64,000 nt of DNA. Source: Spirochaetota bacterium (GTDB lineage Bacteria > Spirochaetota > UBA12135 > COTS27). The translations under genes were made by a program, and so were the position numbers. The stretch's first letter is position 1. Every line of letters starts with the position of its first letter. Positions 62,027-64,000 of the stretch are shown here, in pieces. Below the pieces are notes generated by a model, which searched no databases, had not been told where the DNA came from, and saw nothing but the letters and a program-made list of their open reading frames with translations. The stretch is taken from NCBI GenBank assembly GCA_013426755.1, contig AP019861.1:2263271-2327270 (forward strand). The letters are read 5' to 3'.

Positions 62027-62444
62027 GATGGTATTGTTTTACAACACTTTATAAAAATCGTTTATTTATCGGTGGCTTTATCTATCGATGACTTTATTTA
62101 TTATAAGTAGTATTATACAAACAGTATTATTTGTTTACGGTCATTATTTTTATTATAATAAGTTTATTGGGTATTTTTTTTACAAATTATATAAAAACAT
62201 GGTACTTTGCGTAGCTGCTTGCTAAGTTGTCAAACTTTCAAACTTTCAAATTATCAAACTTTCAAGTTATCAATATAACCTCATCATTGGTCTCACTGTG
62301 GTCTTATTGTAATCTTTATAAATAATAATTTTAAGCCTCCATTTCTGGGTAAAAACGGTGTCATATTATATAATTAAATGAACACTGAAATATCTTTAAT
62401 TTATTAGCAAATTATCTCAAATATTTATCTGCAGCTTATCTCAA
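62027..62444. other. Divergent AT-rich region between thiolase and CDP-alcohol transferase
   Basis: Contains a CAAACTTTCAAACTTT-type repeat of about 9 bp (62229-62275) and a stretch that could hold the promoter of the downstream gene (TATTATATAAT near 62363). No gene is seen. Confidence 0.5.
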
Positions 62445-63062
62445 ATGATCGACAAGTGGATCCTCGAAAAAACTAAGAATCCCCTCGTATGGATAGCAAA
62501 AATACTTGCCCAAGCAAACATAAGTGCTAACAGTGTTACCGTAGCAGGTTTTATAATCGGTGTCATTGGATTTTTACTGATTGCATTCGGTTTGTATTTA
62601 TGGGGGTTGGTCTTTATTTTACTCAATAGATTAGCAGACGGCATTGATGGAACATTGGCACGACTTACTAAACAGACGCATCGGGGTGCTTTTTTAGATA
62701 TTGCCCTTGATTTTATCTTTTACTCGCTTATTCCATTGGGATTCGTATTCAGCAATCCTGAACAAAACGCGCTAGCAGGTGCCTGTGTGATCTTTTCATT
62801 TATTGGGACGGGAACGAGTTTTCTGAGTTTTGCTGTTATTGCTGAAAAAGAAAAGCTTAAAAGCCTGCAATTTCCACAAAAATCTATTTACTACTTAGGC
62901 GGCTTAACAGAAGCGGGAGAAACGCTCGGTTTTTTCATACTCAGCGCGCTCTTTCCCAGTATTTTTCCAATTCTAGCGTATATCTTTGCTTGCCTATGCC
63001 TCATCACAACTGGAATGCGTCTTTTCTATGGGTGGAAGACTTTCACACCACCAAGTCCATAA
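62445..63062 (+). CDS. CDP-alcohol phosphatidyltransferase family membrane protein
   Basis: Integral membrane enzyme of phospholipid head-group transfer. The catalytic pattern is present as Asp65-x2-Asp68-Gly69-x2-Ala72-Arg73, Gly81, Asp85 and Asp89; there are 7 rather than the usual 8 residues between Arg and Gly. About six transmembrane helices follow. Length is 205 aa. The acceptor (inositol, glycerol phosphate, serine or other) cannot be told. It stands alone, with a repeat-rich non-coding stretch downstream. Confidence 0.88.
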   Translation: MIDKWILEKTKNPLVWIAKILAQANISANSVTVAGFIIGVIGFLLIAFGLYLWGLVFILLNRLADGIDGTLARLTKQTHRGAFLDIALDFIFYSLIPLGFVFSNPEQNALAGACVIFSFIGTGTSFLSFAVIAEKEKLKSLQFPQKSIYYLGGLTEAGETLGFFILSALFPSIFPILAYIFACLCLITTGMRLFYGWKTFTPPSP

Positions 63063-63749
63063 AAACCAGACTCCCGGTCTGTAAAACCATTATGGGTTAT
63101 TTTATAAGTCATTGTAGCTTATATTGTAGCTATTGTAGGTATTATAGCTATTGTAGGCATTCTGGAAGGCTATAATTTGCCTGAGGAATCACTAACATTA
63201 CGGCGTGCACTTGGAATATTCCATTTAAAACGGTCAATTGGGATGTTCAATTGATTTTGAAAATTAGAATGGAACACTCAATCTCGTTACGAAGATCAGG
63301 CTCAATTGTTACGAAAATCACTATCTAGAAGTGCCGTATCTCACAATTAGAAGCCTTAATTTGCTTTAATTAAATGTAATATATAACAATTCGCCATTTC
63401 TCACTAGAACTTCCCAATATTCCAAGAACCTTCCAATATTCCACTAGAAGAAGCCCCAGTATAAAACCCCACAATACAACCTCATAACCGCTCCATAAAC
63501 GCTATAACCACTCGAATAGTAGAATAGTAGAATAGTAGAACTGATCTAACCCCATAACTGCTCGAATAATAGAACCGAACGCTAAAAATTTAATAAAACC
63601 ATCAAATCTCCAAAATTTTAGTTGCCAATCGATCTAAATAATATTATAATTAATAGTAAGTGCCCCCAATTAAAATAACCTACCACACCAAACACACTAA
63701 ACCCGAGTAAAACCAATAAAACCCAATTAAATCTAGTCGCGAGTATTCC
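63063..63749. other. Repeat-bearing non-coding region upstream of carD
   Basis: No gene seen. Holds TGTAGCTATTGTAGGTATTATAG-like short repeats (63115-63165), TTCCAATATTCC repeats (63413-63447) and three copies of GAATAGTA (63513-63540). The probable promoter of the next gene (TATTATAAT at 63650) is near the end. Confidence 0.5.
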
Positions 63750-64000
63750 TTGAAACCCGAAAAAGACACCACAAAAGATAGCCCTTATGATCAGAATATC
63801 GACTCTGACACAGAAAATACCGATACACCTGATAACGATCAACTGCCACCCGAAGCAGAGGTAATATTAGAAATAAATGACTACGTCGTTTACCCACTTC
63901 ACGGTATAGGCGTGATCACCGAGATTTTTTCCAATGAAAATGATGAAAAATTATACAAAATCAAACTCAAAGAATCAGACATGAGCATCTCACTTCCCGT
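63750..64000 (+). CDS. carD: CarD-family transcriptional regulator, 5' part (partial)
   Basis: The gene runs off the right edge; 83 codons are visible. After an acidic N-terminal tail of about 45 residues (rich in Asp, Asn, Thr, Pro), NDYVVYPLHGIGVITEIF matches the start of the CarD/CdnL RNA polymerase interaction domain. CarD binds RNA polymerase beta and stabilises open promoters. The start is TTG at 63750, the only plausible one between the in-frame TAA at 63717 and the domain; no strong Shine-Dalgarno is seen. The acidic tail is longer than in typical CarD proteins. Confidence 0.82.
   Translation, partial: MKPEKDTTKDSPYDQNIDSDTENTDTPDNDQLPPEAEVILEINDYVVYPLHGIGVITEIFSNENDEKLYKIKLKESDMSISLP

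Noticed and set aside
1..64000. tRNA or rRNA genes
   Set aside because: No T-arm GGTTCRAATCC-type sequence with a matching cloverleaf and no rRNA motif was found by eye; a small missed tRNA is still possible.

Overview
The window looks like a chromosomal segment of a low-GC, motile, Gram-negative-type bacterium, most likely a spirochaete (Spirochaetota). I base this on a FliD flagellar cap protein with a spirochaete-like N- and C-terminus, a CarD-family regulator, an FtsQ-FtsA-FtsZ cluster, lipoprotein-type surface proteins, and a four-gene Gld-type ABC module (ATPase, permease, GldG-like, DUF4340). The assignment is an inference from domain content; no rRNA or tRNA gene was seen. Coding density is low, and AT-rich intergenic DNA is packed with different short tandem repeats.

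Layout. 1-7.1 kb: 5' end of infC (minus), 106-bp and about 214-bp tandem repeats, menB, a 20-bp repeat array, htpG, a 22-bp repeat array and 1.8 kb of non-coding DNA. 7.1-14.8 kb: metG (plus), then minus-strand lepB, ruvA, ruvC, yebC and guaA. 15-22 kb: minus-strand Gld-type module, with tandem repeats between almost every pair of genes. 22-23.7 kb: dispersed repeats (CCGCAGAT type) in two opposite arms, then duplicated 3' ends of the next gene. 23.7-24.6 kb: NTF2-like/RidA fusion. 24.8-38.2 kb: six tandem paralogous GLUG-repeat lipoprotein genes, one internally deleted and one with a duplicated N-terminal domain. 38.2-42.7 kb: alpha/beta hydrolase, PfkB sugar kinase, glycosyltransferase, DsrE-like protein. 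43.1-50.4 kb: ftsQ, ftsA, ftsZ, fliD and a helical hypothetical. 50.5-57.3 kb: DUF2797 protein, NtrB-type histidine kinase, coaX, riboflavin synthase, a putative solenoid protein. 57.3-64 kb: argG, a small hypothetical, a Gfo/Idh/MocA oxidoreductase, thiolase, CDP-alcohol phosphatidyltransferase and the 5' part of a carD gene.

Two themes stand out. First, the six-gene GLUG lipoprotein array: a probable operon from one extended -10 promoter, with a conserved stem-loop at every stop codon, graded ribosome binding sites and clear signs of unequal recombination. Second, widespread local tandem duplication. Many intergenic arrays contain copies of the adjoining gene's end (menB, gldF, gldG, ridA, glycosyltransferase/DsrE, argG), and many conserved housekeeping proteins (HtpG, LepB, RuvA, RibE, glycosyltransferase, MenB) carry in-frame low-complexity or long insertions. 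Together these suggest a genome shaped by slippage and unequal crossing-over.
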